DNA of 62,246 bases from Deltaproteobacteria bacterium (GCA_019309685.1 JAFDFT010000001.1:1-62246), one strand, 5' to 3'. Shown: positions 43,984 through 51,658, numbered from the stretch's first letter. Notes: a model not told the origin generated them from the letters alone. Numbers and translations: made by a program.

Positions 43984-44525
43984 TTTTGGTTTATCCGAGC
44001 TGTTTTGCCGTCAATTTCATCAAGAAGGTTGCTGAAAGTCTCTGCAAACCCTTCACCCTTCTGCTTATTATCCTTTTCGAACAACCCCTCAAACTTTGCC
44101 AGATATTCAAGAGCCTTAAGCTTATCAGACATTTTAATCTTTTTAGTGAACTGGCCATAGATAATGCTTTCTTGAACATCAACACCGACGAGCGCTGCTG
44201 CTGTATTCTTGTCAATCTCATGAAGTTTCTTAAGAGTACCGTCCCTGTTATAGATCTTCCTAATATCAAAGAACGCGATCTGAGCAATGCCTTTTATGAT
44301 ATTGGCTGCGTTAACATCTGCTAATTTCGTAGCGCGGGCCTTCCTGATTGCTAATTCCTTGACAATGTTATCATTTGTCATCAGCCGGGAAGCATTTTTT
44401 CTTGCGGCTTTTGGCGCGTAACCAGCTTTAATATAAGCCTTTTCCTGAGTCATACCTTTGATAAGGTTATGAATAAACTTGTCCTGCATGGGGGAAAGCT
44501 TTGCTTTTTTCTTTTTTTTAACCAT
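43980..44525 (-). CDS. Terminase small subunit
   Basis: A 181-residue DNA-recognition subunit of the packaging motor. It has a lysine-rich start, then the Terminase_2-type helix-turn-helix: LSPMQDKFIHNLIKGMTQEK, YIKAGYAPKAARKNASRLMT. An oligomerisation region follows with SDKLKALEYLAKFEGLF. It is coded upstream of the large subunit, separated by two small genes. Confidence 0.8.
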   Translation of the reverse strand: MVKKKKKAKLSPMQDKFIHNLIKGMTQEKAYIKAGYAPKAARKNASRLMTNDNIVKELAIRKARATKLADVNAANIIKGIAQIAFFDIRKIYNRDGTLKKLHEIDKNTAAALVGVDVQESIIYGQFTKKIKMSDKLKALEYLAKFEGLFEKDNKQKGEGFAETFSNLLDEIDGKTARINQK

Positions 44526-44537
44526 AATTATTTCTTC

Positions 44538-45071
44538 TTATATTTGGTTCAAGCTGGCAAACTCTCCATGATACTTTAGGGCTGCTTTATTATAGACAAT
44601 AGCCGCTTCAGTCCTGTCTTTAAAACAACCGAGATAAATGGGTTTTTTGTTTGCAGTTATTCTCACCATCCATTGTTTTATATCCTTAAGCCAAAATACG
44701 CCCTTAAATCCCGATGTGTTATTTTTACTAAGACCGGTATTCCTATTATTTTCCGCCCTTATACAAACCCTGAGGTTAGACTTTCTGTTATTTAAAGGAT
44801 TTCTGTCTTTATGGTCTATCATTCTCTCCTTGCTGGATTTAAACCCCATTATTACGTTTGATATCGTCTCGTGACTCCTGTCCCTTTTTGTTTGTACGCA
44901 ATCGATCTTCCCCTTTCTCGAACAAAGACACCACTTAAAGCCTTTAACTTTCTCAGTGTCTTCGGCATCAATTATCGCTCGGGCTCGTTCTTTGCCTTTA
45001 GTATCATACAGGACGAGTTCAGCTATATTACCCTTGATGATTATTTCGTTTGGATTATATATGGTTCTCAT
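44538..45071 (-). CDS. HNH homing endonuclease with AP2 DNA-binding domain
   Basis: A 177-residue free-standing endonuclease: an N-terminal beta region (NEIIIKGNIAELVLYD), an HNH core around MIDHKDRNPLNNRKSNLR, and a C-terminal AP2-type domain (NNTSGFKGVFWLKDIKQWMV, then YLGCFKDRTEAAIVYNKAAL). It is clearly related to the gene at 59376-59996, sharing the NEIIIKGNIAE start and the KYHGEFA ending. It sits just upstream of the terminase small subunit. Confidence 0.88.
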   Translation of the reverse strand: MRTIYNPNEIIIKGNIAELVLYDTKGKERARAIIDAEDTEKVKGFKWCLCSRKGKIDCVQTKRDRSHETISNVIMGFKSSKERMIDHKDRNPLNNRKSNLRVCIRAENNRNTGLSKNNTSGFKGVFWLKDIKQWMVRITANKKPIYLGCFKDRTEAAIVYNKAALKYHGEFASLNQI

Positions 45072-45263
45072 TTAGTCATTTTTCTTCCGTCTCAACCCAA
45101 AGTCAAAGATCTTCTGCATCCGTTTTCGCCTTGGTTCCGGATCCGAATATCCACCTGCAGGATAACTTGTTTGCGGTTTTACTGGCGGTTTCGGTTTCGG
45201 TTTTCTCTCCCTGATCCCTATTTTCTTTCTCAGCCTTGCGAGTACTCCGCGCTTTTTCTTCAA
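45072..45263 (-). CDS. Small basic proline-rich protein
   Basis: A 63-residue, Arg/Lys-rich protein with a polyproline-like middle (RKPKPKPPVKPQTSYPAGG). It ends one base before the HNH-AP2 start. A nucleic-acid-binding role is possible from charge alone. Confidence 0.4.
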   Translation of the reverse strand: MKKKRGVLARLRKKIGIRERKPKPKPPVKPQTSYPAGGYSDPEPRRKRMQKIFDFGLRRKKND

Positions 45264-45285
45264 ATGCCCCTCCCTGACTGTTTGA

Positions 45286-45678
45286 TTACATAAAATTAAT
45301 TTCTCTACAGCTTATATCCAAGGCCCGGTTATAATCTCCGAAACGATGAACCATGAAATGATAAAAATCGGCCTGTGAGATCCTGAGACTTTTTAACCAC
45401 TGCCACCTGGTACAACTGTAAATGATTATTATCATATTTCCGTGAAATTTTGTATCTGTGATTACTTTAGGGACGCCCGCGTCCACTTCAAAGTCATGGA
45501 TCCGTCAGGCCCGCTTAATGCTTAATCCGCCCCATACTGTGTCAGGGACAATCCAGTCCCCTACTTTTCCAGGACCTCAGCCCCCTGCACAACGATCTAT
45601 TTCCTCTTTAGTTGCTCGCCAAAAAGCTTCAATCGCGTGTAAGGGGACCTCGGGACCTTCGTACTTGATACCTAACAT
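45286..45678 (-). CDS. Phospholipase-A2-like phage protein with two in-frame TGA codons, candidate selenoprotein (130 aa)
   Basis: Reading through TGA at 45579-45577 (codon 34) and 45507-45505 (codon 58) gives one continuous protein. It reads MLGIKYEGPEVPLHAIEAFW at the start, then CAGG-U-GPGKVGDWIVPDTVWGG, LSIKRA-U-RIHDF and RWQWLKSLRIS. From memory of the phage family, these positions are GCGP and AC-x-IHD, matching the calcium loop and CC-x-x-HD of phospholipase A2. So both TGAs replace conserved, probably disulfide-paired cysteines. Each TGA is followed by a hairpin. The start overlaps the holin-like stop (TAATG), so the gene is coupled in the lysis block. TGA is an ordinary stop elsewhere. 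The alternative is a pseudogene with two Cys-to-stop changes. Confidence 0.6.
45471..45484 (-). promoter_or_regulatory. SECIS-like hairpin after the second TGA
   Basis: On the leftward mRNA, GGACG-CGGG-CGUCC forms a perfect stem (6 bp with a 2-base loop is also possible). It begins 20 bases after the TGA at 45507-45505, so the apical loop is about 25 bases away and has G at loop position 2. As I recall, this matches the loose bacterial SECIS rule of a short stem, small loop and early G. Confidence 0.45.
45545..45560 (-). promoter_or_regulatory. SECIS-like hairpin after the first TGA
   Basis: On the leftward mRNA, GGGAC-UGGAUU-GUCCC forms a 5-bp stem, extendable by one G.U pair. It begins 16 bases after the TGA at 45579-45577, putting the 6-base loop about 21 bases away with G at loop position 2. 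Confidence 0.45.
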
Positions 45679-45863
45679 TATTTCTTAGCGGCCTTTTCGA
45701 CCTTGTGACCGATTCCAAGAGCTGTAAGAGCGCTAAAACAAACCATAGCGCCCTGATACATCTTGTCTGGATTAACGGGCTCACCGACAAATCCTGCAAT
45801 TATCATTGCAACGCCGGTACAAAGAACACCTCCTGAACCAAGTTTTGTTTTCCATCCTGTCAT
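45678..45863 (-). CDS. Holin-like small membrane protein
   Basis: A 61-residue protein with two hydrophobic segments (SGGVLCTGVAMIIAGFVG and YQGAMVCFSALTALGIG) joined by a short polar turn, and a basic C-terminus (HKVEKAAKK). This is the pattern of small class II-like phage holins or holin-associated proteins. It lies in the block with the amidase and phospholipase-like genes. A GGAGAAAAATAAA precedes the start. Confidence 0.6.
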   Translation of the reverse strand: MTGWKTKLGSGGVLCTGVAMIIAGFVGEPVNPDKMYQGAMVCFSALTALGIGHKVEKAAKK

Positions 45864-45925
45864 TTTATTTTTCTCCTGTTTTATTGGTTAACGTAAACCC
45901 TTCGGTTAAAATGATATGTGATGGA

Positions 45926-46018
45926 TTAAAACGGCTGCGCTACCGTCAAGGTAAGTGGCGCTTTGCCTCTTAGCCCCGTCCACCACATATAGCCCATGAA
46001 ACGAAACCTAAGTAACAT
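45926..46018 (-). CDS. Possible tiny protein in the gap before the holin-like gene
   Basis: A 30-residue frame with MGYMWWTGLRGKAPLTLTVA ending QPF. It is in the same frame as the upstream lipoprotein, after its TAG, and has no clear ribosome site. It is the only candidate in this 167-base gap; no tRNA cloverleaf could be built here. Confidence 0.3.
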   Translation of the reverse strand: MLLRFRFMGYMWWTGLRGKAPLTLTVAQPF

Positions 46019-46030
46019 GGGGATGATAGC

Positions 46031-46480
46031 CTATCTCCGAATAAATTTAGTCTGTCTCGGTGTTGCCATAGCTATACCGTTACGGAAAGAAAAGACGAAC
46101 TTACCCAATAATACCGAATTATAATTGTCAAGAAAGCCAAGCGTTCCGTCAGTTTTGAGAAAGACACCTACCAGCTTTTGAACTTCTGCCATGAGTACCA
46201 TGTTTTGCGTAGTCTGCCCGTAATTTTTAAAGATATACGTTGCAGCGTACTCTAATGCAGCTTGACTTACGGTTTCATTGTCTGCTTTCAGATAAGCATC
46301 GCAAATCTCAACCACTTCGTCGATCTTATCCAGGTTGTTGGAGCCCACCATCACCCCGGCAATGATTCCACCATGGTCTATGACGGCTTGCCCTGATTCT
46401 GATTCCAGAAATGCGTTCATGCCCGTACAGCCTGTAAATAAAAAAACTATTGCAATTATTATAAATAGAGATTTTCTCAT
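46031..46480 (-). CDS. Lipoprotein in the lysis block
   Basis: A 149-residue protein with a signal peptide and lipobox (MRKSLFIIIAIVFLFTGC), so it is lipidated at Cys18 and probably outer-membrane anchored. The mature part is mixed helical (KIDEVVEICDAYLKADNETV). Its place between the caspase-like and holin-like genes suggests a spanin-like or envelope role. Its start overlaps the preceding small gene's stop (ATGA). Confidence 0.6.
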   Translation of the reverse strand: MRKSLFIIIAIVFLFTGCTGMNAFLESESGQAVIDHGGIIAGVMVGSNNLDKIDEVVEICDAYLKADNETVSQAALEYAATYIFKNYGQTTQNMVLMAEVQKLVGVFLKTDGTLGFLDNYNSVLLGKFVFSFRNGIAMATPRQTKFIRR

Positions 46481-46584
46481 TTTCTGCCTTTGCCTCCTTT
46501 TTGTGGGGTTTTACAGCCGCCCCTGCCTTTATTGGCCCTCTTGCCCTTACCCGATCCGTCTCTCTTGGGTACTCCTTTTGCCAT
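46477..46584 (-). CDS. Small Gly/Lys-rich basic protein
   Basis: A 35-residue peptide, MAKGVPKRDGSGKGKRANKG then GCKTPQKGGKGRK, with a perfect AGGAGG ribosome site. Similar Gly/Lys-rich short proteins are frequent in phage lysis and packaging regions. It probably binds nucleic acid or stays disordered; the role is unknown. Confidence 0.55.
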   Translation of the reverse strand: MAKGVPKRDGSGKGKRANKGRGGCKTPQKGGKGRK

Positions 46585-46601
46585 CACAACCTCCTTTAAT
46601 G

Positions 46602-47459
46602 TTATATGCCTCCAAAGATCAGCCTTTCATTAATAGCTTTTCCGTTGAATTGAGGAATTTGCGTAAATCCACCCGCTTCAACATCGAGTAAAACATCTGA
46701 ATAAATATCGTTCCATGATTTTGCCGGGTGAATATGTTTAATGAGGTTGTGTGTAAATGCGCCCTGCCAGGTGTCGTTTATATAAGCGTCTGCTGATGTT
46801 TGATTATCCCTACAGCCGGATAGCAAAACATGGTTTAGTTCTATCGCTCTGGTTCCTATTTTCCTGTTTTGTAGTTCTCTCCCGGCGCTCCGCATCTGTA
46901 TGTCCCTGGGGGGTGCTAAAAATCTTGGCTGTTGCTTTGTTGGATTGTTGATGTCCCGGGTCATGCTTCCGGAATGGCAAGCATCAATTATGCAAGTAAG
47001 GGATGAATTTTGAGGAATTTCCTTGAATATTTCGGATAAATAATCATCGGTAAGTGGTAAATCCCAATTTATATCGTGGGGACATAAGATTTCGTCTAAA
47101 CCGTCGTTTAGCTCGTCTCCGTCTCTATCCCTTACCTGTGAGCCGTGTCCCGAGTATTGAAACACAAGCTCACTGTTCTCATGGTCCACCAACCATATCA
47201 GCCGGTCTATAATATTATTATGCGTTGCTCTTTCGTCTGTAACTACTCGAATATTATCCGCATCGAAATTGAACTGCTCAATTAAGACGGTTCTTAGGTG
47301 TTCCACATCGTTACAGCACCCGCGTAAATCACAATTAAGATCAGGTCTGTACTTATTAATCCCAACAAGCAGGGCGTATTTATATCTGTCGCCCACCTCT
47401 ACGTTTGGTTGACTCACGCTGGGCGGTTTATTAAATAAATTGCTTAAAAATTTACACAT
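46602..47459 (-). CDS. Caspase-family (metacaspase-like) peptidase
   Basis: A 285-residue cysteine peptidase of the caspase/metacaspase fold. Visible: the first strand YKYALLVGINKY, then CCNDVEHLRTVL, the catalytic His in FQYSGHGSQV (H105) and the catalytic Cys in IIDACHSGSM (C161), followed by VLLSGCRDNQTSADAYI, a substrate-pocket strand. The length fits one p20/p10 unit without a prodomain. The start overlaps the endolysin stop (TAATG), so it is translated with the endolysin. Cutting after Arg/Lys is typical of metacaspases; the target here is unknown, perhaps a lysis regulator or a host defence protein. Confidence 0.85.
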   Translation of the reverse strand: MCKFLSNLFNKPPSVSQPNVEVGDRYKYALLVGINKYRPDLNCDLRGCCNDVEHLRTVLIEQFNFDADNIRVVTDERATHNNIIDRLIWLVDHENSELVFQYSGHGSQVRDRDGDELNDGLDEILCPHDINWDLPLTDDYLSEIFKEIPQNSSLTCIIDACHSGSMTRDINNPTKQQPRFLAPPRDIQMRSAGRELQNRKIGTRAIELNHVLLSGCRDNQTSADAYINDTWQGAFTHNLIKHIHPAKSWNDIYSDVLLDVEAGGFTQIPQFNGKAINERLIFGGI

Positions 47460-47902
47460 TATTTTCCCCTAAAGGCTTCAATGTTAAATCGTTTACCAGG
47501 GCAGGTCTTCCAGGGTGCCAGCTCTGTGTGTCCAAATACCTTTGCCGCTGGTATTTCGAATGTCTGCCTTAACGCCATAACCAGCTTTAAACCGCAGGCA
47601 AGCATTGCAACTGGCAGTGGATCATTGTCATAATTACCAATAAAACAAATACCCAGGCTGCGGCTATTCATATTATTCTGTTTACAGTGGGCTCCGTTTT
47701 CGTTCCACAATCTGCCGATAATGATCTCGTAACGGTCCCTAACCAATTCAATCATAAAGTGGTATCCGATATCTCGCATGGGTTTGTTACGATATGGACT
47801 ATCTGGATGAAGGCCGGTGTGCCATTTTCTGATGGCAGAGGTATTGTAGGATTTTCCGTCGGTGCTTAGGCTATGATGAAGGGTTATAAATTCTGGTGTC
47901 AT
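47459..47902 (-). CDS. N-acetylmuramoyl-L-alanine amidase (endolysin)
   Basis: A 147-residue amidase_2 (type 2 amidase) cutting the MurNAc-L-Ala bond of peptidoglycan. Zinc ligands fit the His pair in FITLHHS (H9/H10), H125 in VFGHTEL and C134 in KTCPG. The family's DIGYHFMI and LGICFIGNYD segments are present. There is no signal peptide, so it should need a holin. It is the first gene of the lysis block and is coupled to the caspase-like gene. Confidence 0.9.
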   Translation of the reverse strand: MTPEFITLHHSLSTDGKSYNTSAIRKWHTGLHPDSPYRNKPMRDIGYHFMIELVRDRYEIIIGRLWNENGAHCKQNNMNSRSLGICFIGNYDNDPLPVAMLACGLKLVMALRQTFEIPAAKVFGHTELAPWKTCPGKRFNIEAFRGK

Positions 47903-47923
47903 ATAGCCCCTTATTGAAGTTTA

Positions 47924-47948
47924 GGCGCGAGGTGGACGGCCCCGCGCC
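47924..47948. promoter_or_regulatory. GC-rich inverted repeat before the endolysin gene
   Basis: GGCGCG and CGCGCC pair across a 13-base loop in the 107-base gap before the amidase. There is no U tract. It may affect endolysin mRNA stability or timing. Confidence 0.4.
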
Positions 47949-48009
47949 CAATGGAGGGTAATTATGAAAAGAAACGTAAAGGGAAATTTAAAATAGCAAA
48001 AACCTAATG

Positions 48010-48348
48010 TCAACTCTTTTTTCTGTTTTTTATTATTTCGGGGAAATTTAAGCATAAGATCTTATCTTCAACAAGTCTGTGGCACGCAGGGCATAAAGTT
48101 ACACCATTTTCTGATATATCCAGCCTGAGCCTTCCCCTGGGAACGATGTGATGGAAGTGTAGCTCCGATCTGCGATAGATCTCTGAGCAATTAGGATTAA
48201 CACAGTGCCAGCCGTCCAGGGCGTGAACCCTTTGTTTAAGTTTAGAGTATTCGTAAGGAGAAAGTTTAACGGCCAGCTTTGGATAAGCAAAACCCGTCCA
48301 ATCAACCGGCTTTTTCTTTTTATGTTTATTTTTCGGATCTGGTTTCAT
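48010..48348 (-). CDS. HNH endonuclease
   Basis: A 112-residue HNH nuclease with the core YSKLKQRVHALDGWHCVNPN, LHFHHIVPRGRLRLD and CPACHRLVE. Two CxxC-type pairs probably bind structural zinc. It may be a homing endonuclease or packaging-associated HNH; it is five genes from the small terminase, so the latter is possible but less sure. The ATG at 48348 was chosen; a TTG at 48378 is the alternative. Confidence 0.75.
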   Translation of the reverse strand: MKPDPKNKHKKKKPVDWTGFAYPKLAVKLSPYEYSKLKQRVHALDGWHCVNPNCSEIYRRSELHFHHIVPRGRLRLDISENGVTLCPACHRLVEDKILCLNFPEIIKNRKKS

Positions 48349-48805
48349 GGATAAGTTTATCCAATATCGGTGTTTCAACCACAGGTAGTAGCCGGCCCAG
48401 GCTTTTTAAAAACATGCGGTACCTGTATTTGTCCATGCTTTTTTCTTTTTTTAAGGCGAGGAGTCTTTGAGCTATCGGCACGAGGACCTTTTTGTTTTTC
48501 TTGCCGTGTTTTTCCTGCCACATCTTTTGGTTGTATTGCTTTAAATAGTCCTTTGCGCAGGCAACGCACCATTTTTGACGATATCCAGCTCGCGGAATTA
48601 CCCTTAAAGCAACGCCACAGGCATCACACCACAACAACATATATTTTTTCCCTACTTCATGATCCGGGCAGAAAGAGTGATTCTCTAATATCCGATTTTC
48701 TTTATCTGTAATGTAAATATATTTGCATCCACATAGATACACCACGACTTTATATGGAATATGGCACTTCCTGTACTCTTGTATTAACAATTCAACGTCA
48801 GTCAT
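48326..48805 (-). CDS. Cysteine-rich zinc-ribbon protein
   Basis: A 159-residue protein with several Cys pairs (YLCGCKYIYI, CPDHEVG, WCDACGVALRV, WCVACAKDYL), consistent with two zinc ribbons, and a basic C-terminus. The ATG at 48805 overlaps the preceding stop. It may bind nucleic acid; the function is unknown. Confidence 0.55.
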   Translation of the reverse strand: MTDVELLIQEYRKCHIPYKVVVYLCGCKYIYITDKENRILENHSFCPDHEVGKKYMLLWCDACGVALRVIPRAGYRQKWCVACAKDYLKQYNQKMWQEKHGKKNKKVLVPIAQRLLALKKEKSMDKYRYRMFLKSLGRLLPVVETPILDKLIHETRSEK

Positions 48806-49008
48806 TAAATTATCCCTATTTTTTTGGCCAGCCATGGTTTAATAAACACCGAGTAGTCATTGTCTCTTAAGTGTTCGCGGGTGTGATATCTTCTTGATAC
48901 CCAAAAATCGTTTTCCCCATCCGTATAGAGAATTGATTTATATTTTTCGTCGTCAATTTTCTCTGTAAGGCCGACTACAATATCTTTTTCGTTTCCGTAA
49001 ATTGACAT
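48805..49008 (-). CDS. Hypothetical small protein
   Basis: A 67-residue, charged alpha/beta protein (KIDDEKYKSILYTDGENDFW, then HTREHLRDNDYSVFIKPWLA). The stop overlaps the next start (TAATG). No family is recognised. Confidence 0.5.
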   Translation of the reverse strand: MSIYGNEKDIVVGLTEKIDDEKYKSILYTDGENDFWVSRRYHTREHLRDNDYSVFIKPWLAKKIGII

Positions 49009-49034
49009 ACCCCACCTTTACGTTTCTATTGTTA

Positions 49035-49862
49035 TTACTGTAATCTCCGGCTTTCCAGAGGCGATTTTTGTCTGTTTTTCCCTGATTTCTTCGACTTTTT
49101 TCCGTGTTCCCAAAACGGGATAATGTATTTAAAATCCTTGTTTATTTTTTTATAGCGGTTTTCATCTAATATTTCTATTTTAATGTTTGGGTAATACTTA
49201 GCCATTCTTTTTAATTTTGTTTTGCTTTTGTCGTCCATATACCCCTTAACCTCTATATAATACTCATTATTTATTTTAAAATCAGGGGTGTATGACCTTA
49301 CTCCTCTTTTTATTTTCTCAAACCAGAAGGTGTCCGGCTCATATTCCCAGGATTTAATTTCGTCTATTGTTAATAGAAAGTTCAAATATCTTGCAATATT
49401 GGCTTCCCATGCAGAACGAAAATATTGACTGTTTAAGTCTTTTCTTTTCCCGCCCCTTGCATTACTATATGGATTTTGTTTATGGTTTTTAGGTCCACTG
49501 AAACGATCACTTAGTTGTTGCCTATATTTGTCTTGATTATATAGAGATTTTGGGTTTCTCCAATTTTGTTTCTTTTTTAAGCTGATGTTTTTTTTTGCTT
49601 CCGGTGTGTGTTGTTTGCCGGTAAACCTCTTTATTTGTTCACCATTGGCAATCCTCTTTTTCATTGATTTTGCTGCGCGCCCCTTCTCTTTTATATTATC
49701 CTTTCTTTTCGGATTTGTTATATTTAGGCGCGTCGCCTTGTGTGATGTGGCACCCTTTGATCTACCTAAAAGAAGAGATAGCTCTTTTAGATTAAAAAAA
49801 TCGCTGTGGGTGTTTAAATAATAGTTTTTTAATTTTATTAATTCTTGTTCGGTCCACTTCAT
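49035..49862 (-). CDS. Homing endonuclease: HTH + NUMOD3 + PD-(D/E)XK nuclease
   Basis: A 275-residue mobile endonuclease. The N-terminus is an HTH-like region (SLLLGRSKGATSHKATRLNI), then a NUMOD3-type segment (GKQHTPEAKKNISLKKKQNW). The C-terminal half has a PD-(D/E)XK core: FRSAWEANIARYLNFL, WEYEPDTFWFEK, YTPDFKI and the catalytic YIEVKGYMDD. The ATG at 49862 has GAGG before it. Base content is more AT-rich than its neighbours, suggesting transfer. Confidence 0.75.
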   Translation of the reverse strand: MKWTEQELIKLKNYYLNTHSDFFNLKELSLLLGRSKGATSHKATRLNITNPKRKDNIKEKGRAAKSMKKRIANGEQIKRFTGKQHTPEAKKNISLKKKQNWRNPKSLYNQDKYRQQLSDRFSGPKNHKQNPYSNARGGKRKDLNSQYFRSAWEANIARYLNFLLTIDEIKSWEYEPDTFWFEKIKRGVRSYTPDFKINNEYYIEVKGYMDDKSKTKLKRMAKYYPNIKIEILDENRYKKINKDFKYIIPFWEHGKKSKKSGKNRQKSPLESRRLQ

Positions 49863-49879
49863 TTGATCAACCTCTTTCT

Positions 49880-49921
49880 CTCCCACCTGGTCATGGTTAA
49901 TATTCGGTTCCAGGTTGGGAG
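49880..49921. repeat. Imperfect inverted repeat before the homing gene
   Basis: CTCCCACCTGG and CCAGGTTGGGAG pair with one mismatch across about 19 bases, overlapping the gap upstream of the homing endonuclease start. It may be a transcript hairpin or a trace of the homing insertion. Confidence 0.4.
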
Positions 49922-49950
49922 AGGATAGGGTAAAATTATTTTATATTTCA

Positions 49951-50691
49951 TTAGGCAATTACCGGAACGCCCGCTGTATTTCTTTCCAGCCATTCTTTAA
50001 TGTTTTGAATTGCTGCCAGCGTCCAGGCTTCGCCGTCGGCTTCATAAAGCACCGCTGTGGGCTTTCCGTCGTTTCCTTTGTGCATCCTGAATATAAAGTT
50101 TGATTCCGGCTGATCGACTTCTCTGAAAGTTCGGTATGGTTTTAATAAAAGCGGTCCCGCGGGAACAGATACCGGCGCCGTTTCGTCTGATCCAGAGGTA
50201 AGTCCGGCTTTAATATGAAGCGTTTTGCTTACTCCATCATCAACGTATTTTTTAATTTCTGAAGAATTGATGGTTGTTAAAAAGTCTAAAATCCTTTCTT
50301 TTGCGTCCAGAGGTTGAATATCTTTAAACTGAGATTGTAAATTTATAATAAAAGTTTCGGGGTCAAATTGAACTCCAAACTTAAACGCGGCTAAATCCAT
50401 CCTTGCCTCTATATAAATTTCCCGCCGCTTGTCGTTGTCCAGGTGGCTTATAAGCTGAACCACTGTGTGATTGAGAATACAAAAAACCGGGTCCTTGGTT
50501 TTGTCTATTTTTTCCTCAACATAATCGGCAAGGCCGGTCAGCGTATTAATATAAAGCGTTTCCGGTTGATATGGAAGTGGTAGTAAAATTGGAAACAGCT
50601 TTTTTGTTGAATATTCTTGTTCTCCGAGTGAAAACCTTTCAGCCTTGTTGATATCTAAAATTTTATCAATAGTTTCTGGTGTTAATGCCAT
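49951..50691 (-). CDS. Conserved phage protein of unknown function
   Basis: A 246-residue protein with FDPETFIINLQSQFKDIQPL, VDDGVSKTLHIKAGL and PYRTFREVDQPESNFIFRMH. I recognise this pattern as a widespread uncharacterised phage early-gene family, often beside the type of gene found next upstream here. No catalytic motif is visible. AGGAGG precedes the start. Confidence 0.55.
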   Translation of the reverse strand: MALTPETIDKILDINKAERFSLGEQEYSTKKLFPILLPLPYQPETLYINTLTGLADYVEEKIDKTKDPVFCILNHTVVQLISHLDNDKRREIYIEARMDLAAFKFGVQFDPETFIINLQSQFKDIQPLDAKERILDFLTTINSSEIKKYVDDGVSKTLHIKAGLTSGSDETAPVSVPAGPLLLKPYRTFREVDQPESNFIFRMHKGNDGKPTAVLYEADGEAWTLAAIQNIKEWLERNTAGVPVIA

Positions 50692-50715
50692 TGCCTTTTC
50701 CTCCTGTTTTAGTTG

Positions 50716-51063
50716 TTATTGTTTGTCGAAATCGATAACCTTTGGTTTAAGTGGAAGCGGGGTTTGCTGTGGTTGCAGCTCCCTGGCAACAACCTTCCCT
50801 TTTTCATCCGTTTCAAGCATTGCCGCTGTGACAAAAGGCTTGCTTTTCGGGTTCTTAATGTCGGTTCCCACTTCAATCCCGACGATGTTCCTCGAATCGT
50901 TTGTTGGGGCGATTTTCATCTGGACCGTAATTGTCCTGACTTTATCAGACGAATTGTGGTCGTAAATGTCAGTTATAACTTCGCTAACTGCATCGTCAAA
51001 CTTTTGAACAACCATACCCCTGCCAATATTCAATAAACTCATTATCTCGCTTTCAGTAATCAT
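50716..51063 (-). CDS. Conserved phage protein, companion of the previous gene
   Basis: A 115-residue alpha/beta protein with MSLLNIGRGMVVQKFDDAVS and VQMKIAPTNDSRNIVGIEVG. It resembles small phage proteins sometimes annotated as replication terminators, but this is not established. It overlaps the upstream stop. Confidence 0.5.
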   Translation of the reverse strand: MITESEIMSLLNIGRGMVVQKFDDAVSEVITDIYDHNSSDKVRTITVQMKIAPTNDSRNIVGIEVGTDIKNPKSKPFVTAAMLETDEKGKVVARELQPQQTPLPLKPKVIDFDKQ

Positions 51064-51365
51064 TCTACCCCCTTTAAGTTATATTTAATGCTTTCCCCTG
51101 TATTTAGGTCTGTCTTGTGAAAGTTATATTTAATTCTTTTGCCTGTTTTTAGGTGTATCCTGTCAAAACTTATTCCAAGCAACCTACAAGCCTCTATCCC
51201 GATTGGACCGCCGAACACCCCAGGGTTGCCCCTGGTGTCTTTTAAGCAGCGCCAACACCATACAAGGCCCTGGAATTCAGACCACTCGACCTCGCCATTG
51301 CATAAGTCGCAGGACATTTCGTAAGCCGATGGTGACATAACATATACCCATTCACGCCTTTTCAT
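51060..51365 (-). CDS. Small zinc-finger protein
   Basis: A 101-residue protein with two Cys pairs (CDLCNGEVEW and WCWRCLKDT). Its C-terminus holds two copies of a short L-x-TG-x-x-IKYN unit. It overlaps both neighbours by four bases. The function is unknown. Confidence 0.5.
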   Translation of the reverse strand: MKRREWVYVMSPSAYEMSCDLCNGEVEWSEFQGLVWCWRCLKDTRGNPGVFGGPIGIEACRLLGISFDRIHLKTGKRIKYNFHKTDLNTGESIKYNLKGVE

Positions 51366-51658
51366 TGTTTTGTTATCCCTTTCGGTGGAACGGTTAAAAT
51401 TTTCTTAGCCATTTTTTCAATATTTGCGGCCATCTGGATAGCTGCGTGCGGTGAAATGGTAAAAGAATCAATTTTCGTTGAAAATGCAATATTAACCTGA
51501 TTTAAAAATTCTGATATTTTAACCTGGATCTGTTTGGTTCCCGAGGGCATACCTGTGGGATTTACGGGCAGAGGATGTTTGAGCATTTCCTCTTTTTTTA
51601 ACGCTGCACCTTCCCTCATTGTAAAATCATTAATTATATCTTCAGAGCTCCTATCCAT
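51362..51658 (-). CDS. Hypothetical early protein
   Basis: A 98-residue protein, beta in the middle (TKQIQVKISEFLNQVNIAF) and helical at the end. It is coupled to both neighbours by short overlaps. No family is recognised. Confidence 0.45.
   Translation of the reverse strand: MDRSSEDIINDFTMREGAALKKEEMLKHPLPVNPTGMPSGTKQIQVKISEFLNQVNIAFSTKIDSFTISPHAAIQMAANIEKMAKKILTVPPKGITKQ

Noticed and set aside
45286..45678. Genome-wide recoding of TGA to an amino acid
   Set aside because: TGA is the normal stop of many genes here, including tight ATGA overlaps, so only local recoding is plausible.
45864..46030. Possible tRNA in the gap (CCACCA-like end)
   Set aside because: No cloverleaf, no T-loop motif in either strand; a 30-codon frame is the only candidate content.
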